Assembly: GCF_029227915.1 (NCBI RefSeq) | Contig: NC_079889.1 | Location: forward strand, 5,086,001 to 5,150,000 | Length of the DNA stretch: 64,000 nucleotides | Direction: 5' to 3' | Origin: Hydractinia symbiolongicarpus | Taxonomy: Eukaryota; Cnidaria; Hydrozoa; Anthoathecata; Hydractiniidae | Shown: positions 23,701 to 38,300 of the stretch, piece after piece | Position numbering within the stretch: the first letter of the stretch is position 1 | Layout: every line of letters begins with the position of its first letter | Program-made: the position numbers and the translations under genes | The notes under the pieces: generated by a model | The model's database searches: none | Seen by the model: only the letters and a program-made list of their open reading frames with translations | Told to the model about the DNA's origin: nothing

Positions 23701-26568
23701 GCACGTAGTTAAGAGCGTTCTAAGGCGATGGCGCTAATGAAAATGACTTTGGACGTTGTAGCGCATTGAGACTGGAACGTCTAGACCTATGGTAACCTGC
23801 GCAGGCAGCTGAAACCGCGTGATTTACGTCTGCCGCCTTTATTGGACTGCAAAAGGCCATATTACGGCCTTTATAGGACTGTGCACGTAGTTAAGAGTGT
23901 TGTAAGGCCAAGGCGCCAAGGAAAACCTCTTGGAACGTTGTAGTGCATTGAGATTTGAAGGAATAGTCCAATGGTAACCTTTGCAGGCAGATGGAACCAC
24001 GTGATTTACGTGTGAGGCCTTTATGAGACTGCAAAAGGCCATATTACAGCCTTTATAGGACTGTGCACGTAGTTAAGAGCGTTCTAAGGCGACGTCGCTA
24101 ATGAAAATAACTTGGGACGTTGTAGCACATTGAGACTGGAAGAAATAGTCCAATGGTAACCTTTGCAGACTGGTGAAACCACGTGATTTACGTGTGAAGC
24201 CTTTATTAGACTGCAAAAGGCCATATTACGGCCTTTATAGGACTGTGCACGTAGTTAAGAGTGTTGTAAGGCCATGGCGCTAAGGAAAACCTCTTGGAAC
24301 GTTGAAGTGCATTGAGACTTGAAGGAATAGTCCAATGGTAACCTTCGCAGGCAGGTGAAACCACGTGATTTACGTGTGAAGCCTTTATTAGACTGCAAAA
24401 TGCCATATTACGGCCTTTATAGGACTGTGCACGTAGTTAAGAGTGTTGTAAGGCCACGGCGCCAAGGAAAACCTCTGGGAACGTTGTAGTGCATTGAGAC
24501 TGGAACGTCTAATCCAATGGTAACCTGCACAGGCAGGTGAAACCACGTGATTTACGTGTGAGGCCTTTATTAGACTGCAAAAGGCCATATTACAGCCTTT
24601 ATAGGAATGTGCACGTAGTTAAGAGCGTTCTAAGGCGACGGCGCTAATGAAAATGACTTGGGACGTTGTAGTGCATTGAGACTGGAAGAAATAGTACAAT
24701 GGTAAACTGCGAAGGCAGATGGAACCACGTGATCTACGTGTGAGGCCTTTATTAGACTGCAAAAGGCCATATTACAGCCTTTATAGGACTGTGGACTTAG
24801 TTAAGAGCGTTTTAAGGCGATGGCGCTAATGAAAATGACTTTTGACGTTGTAGCGCATTGAGACTGGAACGTGTAGTCCAATGGTAACCTGCGCAGGCAG
24901 CTGAAACCGCGTGATTTACGTCTGCCGCCTTTATTGGACTGCAAAAGGCCATATTACGGCTTTTATAGGATTGTGAACGTAGTTAAGAGTGTTCTAAGGC
25001 AACGGCGCTAATGAAAACGACTTGGGACGTTGTAGCGCATTGAGACTGGAAGAAATAGTCCAGTGGTAACCTTTGCAGACTGGTGAAACCACTTGATTTA
25101 CGTGTGAAGCCTTTATTAGACTGCAAAAGGCCATATTACGGCCTTTATAGGACTGTGCACGTATTTAAGAGCGTTCTAAGGCGATGGCGCTAATGAAAAT
25201 GACTTTGGACGTTGTAGCGCATTGAGACTGGAACGTCTAGTCCAATGGTAACCTGCGCAGGCAGCTGAAACCGCGTGATTTACGTCTGCCGCCTTTATTG
25301 GACTGCAAAAGGCCATATTACGGCCTTTATAGGACTGTGCACGTAGTTAAGAGTGTAGTAAGGCCAAGGGGCCAAGGAAAACCTCTTATAACGTCGCAGT
25401 GCATTGCGAGTGGAAGGAATAGTACAATAGTAACCTGCGCAGGCAGAGGGAACCACGTGATTTACGTGTGAGGCCTTTATGGGACTGCAAAAGGCCTTAT
25501 TACAGCCTTTATAGGACTGTGCACGTAGTTAAGAGCGTTCAAACGCGACGTCGCTAATGAAAATAACTTGGGACGTTGTAGCGCATTGAGACTTGAAGGA
25601 ATAGTCCAATGGTAACCTGCGCAGGCAGATGGGGCCACGTGATTTACGTGTGAGGCCTTTATTAGACTGTAAAAGGCCATATTACAGCCTTCATAGGACT
25701 GTGCATGTAGTTAAGAGTGTTCTAAGGCCTCAGCGCTAAGGAGAACCACTCGGAACGTTGTAGTGCATTGAGACTGGAAGAAATAGTACAATAGTACCCT
25801 GCGCAGGCAGATGGAACCACGTGATTTACGTGTGAGGCCTTTATTAGACTGCAAAAGGCCATATTACAGCCTTTTTAGGACTGTGCACGTAGTTAAGAGC
25901 GTTTTAAGGCGACGGCGCTAATGAAAATGACTTGGAACGTTGTAGCGCATTGAGACTGGAAGGAATAGTCCAATGGAAACCTTCGCAGGCAGGTGAAACC
26001 ACGTGATTTACGTGTGAAGCCTTTATTAGACTGGAAAATGCCATATTACGGCCTTTATAGGACTGTGCACGTAGTTAAGAGTGTTGTAAGGCCACGGCGC
26101 CAAGGAAAACCTCTTGGAACGTTGTAGTGCATTGAGACTGGAAGGAATAGTCCAATGGTAACATTCGCAGGCAGATGGAACCACGTGATTTACGTGTGAG
26201 GCCTTTATTAGACTGCAAAAGGCCATATTACAGCCTTTATAGGACTGTGCACGTAGTTAAGAGCGTTCTAAGGCGACGGCGCTAATGAAAATGACTTGGG
26301 ACGTTGTAGCGCATTGAGACTGGAAGGAATAGTCCAATGGTAAACTTCGCAGGCAGGTGAAACCACGTGATTTACGTGTGAGGCCTTTATTAGACTGCAA
26401 AAGGCCATATTACAGCCTTTATAGGAATGTGCACGTAGTTAAGAGCGTTCTAAGGCGACGGCGCTAATGAAAATGACTTGGGACGTTGTAGAGCATTGAC
26501 ACTGGAAGGAATAGTCCAATGGTAAACATCGCTGGCAGGTGAAACCACGTGATTCACGTGTGAGGCCT
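20744..26568. repeat. Large higher-order repeat, copy 2 (~5825 bp, 32 monomers)
   Basis: Aligned to copy 1 it has a 546-bp (3-monomer) tandem duplication at ~21150-22241, one extra base near 22201, one extra monomer at ~24380-24560 and a 24-monomer (~4.37 kb) deletion with its junction at 25039-25052. These events account exactly for the length difference from copy 1 (9463 - 4367 + 547 + 182 = 5825). It ends with the same TAGAGCATTGACACTGG / GATTCACG monomer (26490-26565). Confidence 0.85.
21150..22241. repeat. 546-bp trimer tandem duplication
   Basis: Two successive 3-monomer blocks, each containing a class 1 monomer, the class 3 monomer with ACAGACTTTAATGGACTG and GTAGTTGAGAGTG, and a class 2 monomer. 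Copies 1 and 3 of the large unit have a single block. Boundaries are approximate. Confidence 0.8.
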
Positions 26569-29500
26569 TTATTAGACTGCAAAAGGCCATATTACAGCCT
26601 TCATAGGACTGTGCACGTAGTTAAGAGCGTTCTAAGGCGACGTCGCTAATGAAAATAACTTGGGACGTTGTAGCGCATTGAGACTTGAAGGAATAGTCCA
26701 ATGGTAACCTTCGCAGGCAGGTGAAACCACGTGATTTACGTGTGAAGCCTTTATTAGACTGCAAAATGCCATATTACGGCCTTTATAGGACTGTGCACGT
26801 AGTTAAGAGTGTTGTAAGGCCATGGCGCTAAGGAAAACCTCTTGGAACGTTGTAGTGCATTGAGACTGGAAGAAATAGTACAATGGTAAACTGCGCAGGC
26901 AGATGGAACCACGTGATCTACGTGTGAGGCCTTTATTAGACTGCAAAAGGCCATATTACAGCCTTTAATGGACTGTGCACGTAGTTAAGAGTGTTGTAAG
27001 GCCATGGCGCTAAGGAAAACCTCTTGGAACGTTGTAGTGCATTGAGACTGGAAGAAATAGTACAATGGTAAACTGCGCAGGCAGATGGAACCACGTGATC
27101 TACGTGTGAGGCCTTTATTAGACTGCAAAAGGCCATATTACAGACTTTAATGGACTGTGCATGTAGTTGAGAGTGTTCTAAGGCCTCAGCGCTAAGGAGA
27201 ACCACTTGGAACGTTGTAGTGCATTGAGACTGGAAGAAATAGTACAATAGTAACCTGCGCAGGCAGATGGAACCACGTGATTTACGTGTGAAGCCTTTAT
27301 TAGACTGCAAAAGGCCATATTACAGCCTTTATAGGACTGTGCACGTAGTTAAGAGCGTTTTAAGGCGACGGCGCTAATGAAAATGACTTGGGACGTTGTA
27401 GCGCATTGAGACTGGAAGGAATAGTCCAATGGTAACCTTCGCAGGCAGGTGAAACCACGTGATTTACGTGTGAAGCCTTTATTAGACTGCAAAATGCCAT
27501 ATTACGGCCTTTATAGGACTGTGCACGTAGTTAAGAGTGTTGTAAGGCCATGGCGCTAAGGAAAACCTCTTGGAACGTTGTAGTACATTGAGACAGGAAG
27601 AAATATAACAATGGTAAACTGCGCAGGCAGATGGAACCACGTGATCTACGTGTGAGGCCTTTATTAGACTGCAAAATGCCATATTACGGCCTTTATAGCA
27701 CTGTGCACGTAGTTAAGAGTGTTGTAAGGCCACGGCGCCAAGGAAAACCTCTTGGAACGTTGTAGTGCATTGAGACTGGAAGAAATAGTACAATGGTAAA
27801 CTGCGCAGGCAGATGGAACCACGTGATCTACGTGTGAGGCCTTTATTAGACTGCAAAAGGCCATATTACAGCCTTTAATGGACTGTGCATGTAGTTAAGA
27901 GTGTTCTAAGGCCTCAGCGCTAAGGAGAACCACTTGGAACGTTGTAGTGCATTGAGACTGTAAGAAATAGTACAATAGTAACCTGCGCAGGCAGATGGAA
28001 CCACGTGATTTACGTGTGAGGCCTTTATTAGACTGCAAAAGGCCATATTACAGCCTTTATAGGACTGTGCACGTAGTTAAGAGCGTTTTAAGGCGACGGC
28101 GCTAATGAAAATGACTTGGGACGTTATAGCGCCATGAGACTGGAAGGAATAGTTTAATGGTAACCTTCGCAGGCAGGTGAAACCACGTGATTTACGTGTG
28201 AAGCCTTTATTAGACTGCAAAATGCCATATTACGGCCTTTATAGGACTGTGCACGTAGTTAAGAGTGTTGTAAGGCCATGGCGCTAAGGAAAACCTCTTG
28301 GAACGTTGTAGTGCATTGAGACTGGAAGAAATAGTACAATGGTAAACTTCGCAGGCAGATGGAACCACGTGATCTACGTGTGAGTCCTTTATTAGACTGC
28401 AAAATGCCATATTACGGCCTTTATAGGACTGTGCACGTAGTTAAGAGTGTTGTAAGGCCACGGCGCCAAGGAAAACCTCTTGGAACGTTGTAGTGCATTG
28501 AGACTGGAAGGAATAGTCCAATGGTAACATTCGCAGGCAGATGGAACCACGTGATTTACGTGTGAGGCCTTTATTAGACTGCAAAAGGCCATATTACAGC
28601 CTTTATAGGACTGTGCACGTAGTTAAGAGCGTTCTAAGGCGACGGCGCTAATGAAAATGACTTGTGACGTTGTAGCGCATTGAGACTGGAAGGAATAGTC
28701 CAATGGTAAACTTCGCAGGCAGGTGAAACCACGTGATTTACGTGTGAGGCCTTTATTAGACTGCAAAAGGCCATATTACAGCCTTTATAGGAATGTGCAC
28801 GTAGTTAAGAGCGTTCTAAGGCGACGGCGCTAATGAAAATGACTTGGGACGTTGTAGTGCATTGAGACTGGAAGAAATAGTACAATGGTAAACTGCGCAG
28901 GCAGATGGAACCACGTGATCTACGTGTGAGGCCTTTATTAGACTGCAAAAGGCCATATTACAGCCTTTATAGGACTGTGCACGTAGTTAAGAGCGTTCTA
29001 AGGCGATGGCGCTAATGAAAATGACTTTGGACGTTGTAGCGCATTGAGACTGGAACGTCTAGACCTATGGTAACCTGCGCAGGCAGCTGAAACCGCGTGA
29101 TTTACGTCTGCCGCCTTTATTGGACTGCAAAAGGCCATATTACGGCCTTTATAGGACTGTGCACGTAGTTAAGAGTGTTGTAAGGCCAAGGCGCCAAGGA
29201 AAACCTCTTGGAACGTTGTAGTGCATTGAGATTTGAAGGAATAGTCCAATGGTAACCTTTGCAGGCAGATGGAACCACGTGATTTACGTGTGAGGCCTTT
29301 ATGAGACTGCAAAAGGCCATATTACAGCCTTTATAGGACTGTGCACGTAGTTAAGAGCGTTCTAAGGCGACGTCGCTAATGAAAATAACTTGGGACGTTG
29401 TAGCACATTGAGACTGGAAGAAATAGTCCAATGGTAACCTTTGCAGACTGGTGAAACCACGTGATTTACGTGTGAAGCCTTTATTAGACTGCAAAAGGCC

Positions 29501-32500
29501 ATATTACGGCCTTTATAGGACTGTGCACGTAGTTAAGAGTGTTGTAAGGCCATGGCGCTAAGGAAAACCTCTTGGAACGTTGAAGTGCATTGAGACTTGA
29601 AGGAATAGTCCAATGGTAACCTTCGCAGGCAGGTGAAACCACGTGATTTACGTGTGAAGCCTTTATTAGACTGCAAAATGCCATATTACGGCCTTTATAG
29701 GACTGTGCACGTAGTTAAGAGTGTTGTAAGGCCACGGCGCCAAGGAAAACCTCTGGGAACGTTGTAGTGCATTGAGACTGGAACGTCTAATCCAATGGTA
29801 ACCTGCACAGGCAGGTGAAACCACGTGATTTACGTGTGAGGCCTTTATTAGACTGCAAAAGGCCATATTACAGCCTTTATAGGAATGTGCACGTAGTTAA
29901 GAGCGTTCTAAGGCGACGGCGCTAATGAAAATGACTTGGGACGTTGTAGTGCATTGAGACTGGAAGAAATAGTACAATGGTAAACTGCGAAGGCAGATGG
30001 AACCACGTGATCTACGTGTGAGGCCTTTATTAGACTGCAAAAGGCCATATTACAGCCTTTATAGGACTGTGGACTTAGTTAAGAGCGTTTTAAGGCGATG
30101 GCGCTAATGAAAATGACTTTTGACGTTGTAGCGCATTGAGACTGGAACGTGTAGTCCAATGGTAACCTGCGCAGGCAGCTGAAACCGCGTGATTTACGTC
30201 TGCCGCCTTTATTGGACTGCAAAAGGCCATATTACGGCTTTTATAGGATTGTGAACGTAGTTAAGAGTGTTCTAAGGCAACGGCGCTAATGAAAACGACT
30301 TGGGACGTTGTAGCGCATTGAGACTGGAACGACTAGTCCAATGGTAACCTGCGCAGGCAGAGGGAACCACGTGATTTACGTGTGAGGCCTTTATGGGACT
30401 GCGAAAGGCCATATTACAGCCTTTATAGGACTGTGCACGTAGTTAAGAGCGTTCAAACGCGACGTCGCTAATGAAAACCTCTTGGAACGTCGCAGTGCAT
30501 TGCGGCTGGAAGGAATAGTACAATAGTAACCTGCGCAGGCAGAGGGAACCACGTGATTTACGTGTGAGGCATTTATGAGACTGCAAAAGGCCATATTACA
30601 GCCTTTATAGGACTGTGCACGTAGTTAAGAGCGTTCTAAGGCGACGTCGCTAATGAAAATAACTTGGGACGTTGTAGCGCATTAAGACTTGAAGGAATAG
30701 TCCAATGGTAACCTTCGCAGGCAGGTGAAACCACGTGATTTACGTGTGAAGCCTTTATTAGACTGCAAAATGCCATATTACGGCCTTTATAGGACTGTGC
30801 ACGTAGTTAAGAGTGTTGTAAGGCCATGGCGCTAAGGAAAACCTCTTGGAACGTTGTAGTGCATTGAGACTGGAAGAAATAGTACAATGGTAAACTGCGC
30901 AGGCAGATGGAACCACGTTATCTACGTGTGAGGCCTTTATGGGACTGCAAAAGGCCATATTACAGCCTTTATAGGACTGTGCACGTAGTTAAGAGCGTTC
31001 AAACGCGACGTCGCTAATGAAAATAACTTGGGACGTTGTAGCGCATTGAGATTTGAAGGAATAGTCCAATGGTAACCTGCGCAGGCAGATGGAGCCACGT
31101 GATTTACGTGTGAGGCCTTTATTAGACTGCAAAAGGCCATATTACAGCCTTCATAGGACTGTGCACGTAATTAAGAGCGTTCTAAGGCGACGGCGCTAAT
31201 GAAAACCTCTTGGAACGTCGCAGTGCATTGCGGCTGGAAGGAATAGTACAATAGTAACCTGCGCAGGCAGAGGGAACCACGTGATTTACGTGTGAGGCCT
31301 TTATGAGACTGCAAAAGGCCATATTACAGCCTTTATAGGACTGTGCACGTAGTTAAGAGAGTTCTAAGGCGACGTCGCTAACGAAAATAACTTGGGACGT
31401 TGTAGCGCATTGGAACTTGAAGGAATAGTCCAATGGTAACCTTCGCAGGCCGGTGAAACCACGTGATCTACGTGTGAAGCCTTTATTAGACTGCAAAATG
31501 CCATATTACGGCCTTTATAGGACTGTGCACGTAGTTAAGAGTGTTGTAAGGCCATGGCGCTAAGGAAAACCTCTTGGAACGTTGAAGTGCATTAAGACTG
31601 GAAAAATAGTACAATGGTAACCTGCGCAGGCAGATGGAACCACGTGATCTACGTGTGAGGCCTTTATTAGACTGCAAAAGGCCATATTACAGCCTTTATA
31701 GGACTGTGCGCGTAGTTAAGAGCGTTCTAAGGCGATGGCGCTAATGAAAATGACTTGGGACGTTGTAGCGCATTGAGACTGGAACAACTAGTCCAATAGT
31801 AACCTGCGCAGGCAGGTGAAACCACGTGAATTACGTGTCACGCCTTTATTAGACTGCAAAAGGCCATATTACGGCCTTTATAGGACTGTGCACGTAGTTA
31901 AGAGCGTTCTAACGCGACGTCGCTATTGAAAATAACTTGGGACGCTGTAGCGCATTGAGACTTGAAGGAATAGTCCAATGGTAACCTGCGCAGGCAGATG
32001 GAGCCACGTGATTTACGTGTGAGGCCTTTATTAGACTGCAAAAGGCCATATTACAGCCTTCATAGGACTGTGCACGTAGTTAAGAGCGTTCTAAGGCGAC
32101 GGCGCTAATGAAAACCTCTTGGAACGTCGCAGTGCATTGCGGCTGGAAGGAATAGTACAATAGTAACCTGCGCAGGCAGAGGGAACCACGTGATTTACGT
32201 GTGAGGCCTTTATGAGACTGCAAAAGGCCATATTACAGCCTTTATAGGACTGTGGACGTAGTTAAGAGAGTTCTAAGGCGACGTCGCTAACGAAAATAAC
32301 TTGGGACGTTGTAGCGCATTGAGACTTGAAGGAATAGTCCAATGGTAACCTTCGCAGGCCGGTGAAACCACGTGATTTACGTGTGAGGCCTTTATTAGAC
32401 TGCAAAAGGCCATATTACAGCCTTCATAGGACTGTGCACGTAGTTAAGAGCGTTCTAAGGCGACGGCGCTAATGAAAACCTCTTGGAACGTCGCAGTGCA

Positions 32501-35303
32501 TTGCGGCTGGAAGGAATAGTACAATAGTAACCTGCGCAGGCAGAGGGAACCACGTGATTTACGTGTGAGGCCTTTATGAGACTGCAAAAGGCCTTATTAC
32601 AGCCTTTATAGGACTGTGCACGTAGTTAAGAGCTTTCTAAGGCGACGTCGCTAATGAAAATAACTTGGGACGTTGTAGCGCATTGAGACTTGAAGGAATA
32701 GTCCAATGGTAACCTGCGCAGGCAGATGGAGCCACGTGATTTACGTGTGAGGCCTTTATTAGACTGCAAAAGGCCATATTACAGCCTTCATAGGACTGTG
32801 CACGTAGTTAAGAGCGTTCTAAGGCGACGTCGCTAATGAAAATAACTTGGGACGTTGTAGCGCATTGAGACTTGAAGGAATAGTCCAATGGTAACCTTCG
32901 CAGGCAGGTGAAACCACGTGATTTACGTGTGAAGCCTTTATTAGACTGCAAAAGGCCATATTACAGCCTTTAATGGACTGTGCATGTAGTTAAGAGTGTT
33001 CTAAGGCCTCAGCGCTAAGGAGAACCACTTGGAACGTTTTAGTGCATTGAGACTGGAAGAAATAGTACAATAGTAACCTGCGCAGGCAGATGGAACCACG
33101 TGATTTACGTGTGAAGCCTTTATTAGACTGCAAAAGGCCATATTACAGCCTTTATAGGACTGTGCACGTAGTTAAGAGCGTTTTAAGGCGACGGCGCTAA
33201 TGAAAATGACTTGGGACGTTGTAGCGCATTTAGACTGGAAGGAATAGTCCAATGGTAACCTTCGCAGGCAGATGGAACCACGTGATCTACGTGTGAGGCC
33301 TTTATTAGACTGCAAAATGCCATATTACGGCCTTTATAGGACTGTGCACGTAGTTAAGAGTGTTGTAAGGCCACGGCGCCAAGGAAAACCTCTTGGAACG
33401 TTGTAGTGCATTGAGACTGGAACGTCTAGTCCAATGGTAACCTGCGCAGGCAGATGGAACCACGTGATTTAAGTGTGAGGCCTTTATTAGACTGCAAAAG
33501 GCCATATTACGGCCTTTATAGGACTGTGCACGTAGTTAAGAGCGTTTTAAGGCGACGGCGCTAATGAAAATGACTTGGGACGTTGCAGCGCATTGAGACT
33601 GGAAGGAATAGTCCAATGGTAACCTTCGCAGGCAGGTGAAACCACGTGATTTACGTGTGAAGCCTTTATTAGACTGCAAAATGCCATATTACGGCCTTTA
33701 TAGGACTGTGCACGTAGTTAAGAGTGTTGTAAGGCCATGGCGCTAAGGAAAACCTCTTGGAACGTTGTGGTGCATTGAGACTGGAAGAAATAGTACAATG
33801 GTAAACTGTGCAGGCAGATGGAACCACGTGATTTACGTGTGAGGCCTTTATTAGACTGCAAAATGCCATATTACGGCCTTTATAGGACTGTGCACGTAGT
33901 TAAGAGCGTTCTAAGGCGACGGCGCTAATGAAAATGACTTGGGACGTTGTAGCGCATTGAGACTGGAAGGAATAGTCCAATGGTAAACTTCGCAGGCAGG
34001 TGAAACCACGTGATTTACGTGTGAGGCCTTTATTAGACTGCAAAAGGCCATATTACAGCCTTTATAGGAATGTGCACGTAGTTAAGAGCGTTCTAAGGCG
34101 ACGGCGCTAATGAAAATGACTTGGGACGTTGTAGTGCATTGAGACTGGAAGAAATAGTACAATGGTAAACTGCGAAGGCAGATGGAACCACGTGATCTAC
34201 GTGTGAGGCCTTTATTAGACTGCAAAAGGCCATATTACAGCCTTTATAGGACTGTGCACGTAGTAAAGAGCGTTCTAAGGCGACGTCGCTAATGAAAATA
34301 ACTTGGGACGTTGTAGCACATTGAGACTGGAAGAAATAGTCCAATGGTAACCTTTGCAGACTGGTGAAACCACTTGATTTACGTGTGAAGCCTTTATTAG
34401 ACTGCAAAAGGCCATATTACGGCCTTTATAGGACTGTGCACGTATTTAAGAGCGTTCTAAGGCGATGGCGCTAATGAAAATGACTTTGGACGTTGTAGCG
34501 CATTGAGACTGGAACGTCTAGTCCAATGGTAACCTGCGCAGGCAGCTGAAACCGCGTGATTTACGTCTGCCGCCTTTATTGGACTGCAAAAGGCCATATT
34601 ACGGCCTTTATAGGACTGTGCACGTAGTTAAGAGTGTAGTAAGGCCAAGGGGCCAAGGAAAACCTCTTATAACGTCGCAGTGCATTGCGAGTGGAAGGAA
34701 TAGTACAATAGTAACCTGCGCAGGCAGATGGAACCACGTGATTTACGTGTGAGGCCTTTATTAGACTGCAAAAGGCCATATTACAGCCTTTTTAGGACTG
34801 TGCACGTAGTTAAGAGCGTTTTAAGGCGACGGCGCTAATGAAAATGACTTGGAACGTTGTAGCGCATTGAGACTGGAAGGAATAGTCCAATGGAAACCTT
34901 CGCAGGCAGGTGAAACCACGTGATTTACGTGTGAAGCCTTTATTAGACTGGAAAATGCCATATTACGGCCTTTATAGGACTGTGCACGTAGTTAAGAGCG
35001 TTCTAAGGCGACGGCGCTAATGAAAATGACTTGGGACGTTGTAGCGCATTGAGACTGGAAGGAATAGTCCAATGGTAAACTTCGCAGGCAGGTGAAACCA
35101 CGTGATTTACGTGTGAGGCCTTTATTAGACTGCAAAAGGCCATATTACAGCCTTTATAGGAATGTGCACGTAGTTAAGAGCGTTCTAAGGCGACGGCGCT
35201 AATGAAAATGACTTGGGACGTTGTAGAGCATTGACACTGGAAGGAATAGTCCAATGGTAAACATCGCTGGCAGGTGAAACCACGTGATTCACGTGTGAGG
35301 CCT
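26569..35303. repeat. Large higher-order repeat, copy 3 (~8735 bp, 48 monomers)
   Basis: Matches copy 1 throughout with few visible base differences. It shares the extra monomer (29666-29866) with copy 2, lacks the dimer duplication of copy 1, and has lost two monomers near 34726 and one near 34990. The arithmetic closes: 9463 - 364 - 364 - 182 + 182 = 8735. It ends with the diagnostic monomer at 35221-35303. No fourth copy follows. Confidence 0.85.
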
Positions 35304-38300
35304 TTATTAGACTGCAAAAGGCCATATTACAGCCTTTATAGGAATGTGCACGTAGTTAAGAGCGTTCTAAGGCGACGGCGCTATTGAAAATGACTTGGGA
35401 CGTTGTAGTGCATTGAGACTGGAAGAAATAGTACAATGGTAAACTGCGCAGGCAGATGGAACAACGTGATCTACGTGTGAGGCCTTTATTAGACTGCAAA
35501 AGGCCATATTACAGCCTTTATAGGACTGTGCACGTAGTTAAGAGCGTTCTAAGGCGATGGCGCTAATGAAAATGACTTTTGACGTTGTAGCGCATTGAGA
35601 CTGGAACGTTTAGTCCAATGGTAACCTGCGCAGGCAGCTGAAACCGCGTGATTTACGTCTGCCGCCTTTATTGGACTGCAAAAGGCCATATTACGGCCTT
35701 TATAGGACTGTGCACGTAGTTAAGAGTGTTGTAAGGCCAAGGCGCCAAGGAAAACCTCTTGGAACGTTGTAGTGCATTGAGATTTGAAGGAATAGTCCAA
35801 TGGTAACCTGCGCAGGCAGATGGAACCACGTGATCTACGTGTGAGGCCTTTATTAGACTGCAAAATGCCATATTACGGCCTTTATAGGACTGTGCGCGTA
35901 GTTAAGAGTGTTGTAAGGCCACGGCGCCAAGGAAAACCTCTTGGAACGTTGTAGTGCATTGAGACTGGAAGGAATAGTCCAATGGTAACATTCGCAGGCA
36001 GATGGAACCACGTGATTTACGTGTGAGGCCTTTATTAGACTGCAAAATGCCATATTACGGCCTTTATAGGACTGTGCACGTAGTTAAGAGTGTTGTAAGG
36101 CCACGGCGCCAAGGAACACCTCTTGGAACGTTGTAGTGCATTGAGACTGGAAGGAATAGTCCAATGGTAACATTCGCAGGCAGATGGAACCACGTGATTT
36201 ACGTGTGAGGCCTTTATTAGACTGCAAAATGCCATATTACGGCCTTTATAGGACTGTGCGCGTAGTTAAGAGTGTTGTAAGGCCACGGCGCCAAGGAAAA
36301 CCTCTTGGAACGTTGTAGTGCATTGAGACTGGAAGGAATAGTCCAATGGTAACATTCGCAGGCAGATGGAACCACGTGATTTACGTGTGAGGCCTTTATT
36401 AGACTGCAAAATGCCATATTACGGCTTTTATAGGACTGTGCACGTAGTTAAGAGTGTTGTAAGGCCACGGCGCCAAGGAAAACCTCTTGGAACGTTGTAG
36501 TGCATTGAGACTGGAAGGAATAGTCCAATGGTAACATTCGCAGGCAGATGGAACCACGTGATTTACGTGTGAGGCCTTTATTAGACTGCAAAAGGCCATA
36601 TTACAGCCTTTATAGGACTGTGCACGTAGTTAAGAGCGTTCTAAGGCGACGGCGCTAATGAAATCGACTTGGGACGTTGTAGCGCATTGAGACTGGAAGG
36701 AATAGTCCAATGGTAAACTTCGCAGGCAGGTGAAACCACGTGATTTACGTGTGAGGCCTTTATTAGACTGCAAAAGGCCATATTACAGCCTTTATAGGAA
36801 TGTGCACGTAGTTAAGAGCGTTCTAAGGCGACGGCGCTAATGAAAATGACTTGGGACGTTGTAGTGCATTGAGACTGGAAGAAATAGTCCAATGGTAACC
36901 TGCGCAGGCAGCTGAAACCGCGTGATTTACGTCTGCCGCCTTTATTGGACTGCAAAAGGCCATATTACGGCCTTCATAGGACTGTGCACGTAGTTAAGAG
37001 TGTTGTAAGGCCAAGGCGCCAAGGAAAACCTCTTGGAACGTTGTAGTGCATTGAGATTTAAAGGAATAGTCCAATGGCAACCTTTGCAGGCAGATGGAAC
37101 CACGTGATTTACGTGTGAGGCCTTTATGAGACTGCAAAAGGCCATATTACAGCCTTTATAGGACTGTGCACGTAGTTAAGAGCGTTCTAAGGCGACGTCG
37201 CTAATGAAAATAACTTGGGACGTTGTAGCACATTGAGACTGGAAGAAATAGTCCAATGGTAACCTTTGCAGACTGGTGAAACCACTTGATTTACGTGTGA
37301 AGCCTTTATTAGACTGCAAAAGGCCATATTACGGCCTTTATAGGACTGTGCACGTAGTTAAGAGTGTTGTAAGGCCATGGCGCTAAGGAAAACCTCTTGG
37401 AACGTTGAAGTGCTTTAAGACTGGAAGAAATAGTACAATGGTAACCTGCGCAGGCAGATGGAACCACGTGATCTACGTGTGAGGCCTTTATTAGACTGCA
37501 AAAGGCCATATTACAGCCTTTATAGGACTGTGCACGTAGTTAAGAGCGTTCTAAGGCGATGGCGCTAATGAAAATGACTTGGGACGTTGTAGCGCATTGA
37601 GACTGGAACAACTAGTCCAATAGTAACCTGCGCAGGCAGGTGAAACCACGTGATTTACGTGTCAGGCCTTTATGAGACTGCAAAAGGCCATATTACAGCC
37701 TTTATAGGACTGTGCACGTAGTTAAAAGCGTTCTAAGGCGACGTCGCTAATGAAAATAACTTGGGACGTTGTAGCGCATTGAGACTTGAAGGAATAGTCC
37801 AATGGTAACCTTCGCAGGCAGGTGAAACCACGTGATTTACGTGTGAAGCCTTTATTAGACTGCAAAATGCCATATTACGGCCTTTATAGGACTGTGCACG
37901 TAGTTAAGAGTGTTGTAAGGCCATGGCGCTAAGGAAAACCTCTTGGAACGTTGTAGTGCATTAAGACTGGAAGAAATAGTACAATGGTAAACTGCGCAGG
38001 CAGATGGAACCACGTGATCTACGTGTGAGGCCTTTATTAGACTGCAAAAGGCCATATTACAGCCTTTATAGGACTGTGCACGTAGTTAAGAGCGTTCTAA
38101 GGCGATGGCGCTAATGAAAATGACTTGGGACGTTGTAGCGCATTGAGACTGGAACAACTAGTCCAATAGTAACCTACGCAGGCAGGTAAAACCACGTGAT
38201 TTACGTGTGAAGCCTTTATTAGACTGCAAAATGCCATATTACGGCCTTTATACGACTGTGCACGTAGTTAAGAGTGTTGTAAGGCCACGGCGCCAAAGAA

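Noticed and set aside
11281-35303. Assembly artefact as the sole explanation of the repeated blocks
   Set aside because: Copies carry distinct private indels, extra monomers and base differences, which simple misassembly of one copy would not produce. Individual near-identical duplications (364 bp, 3276 bp) still deserve read-level checking.
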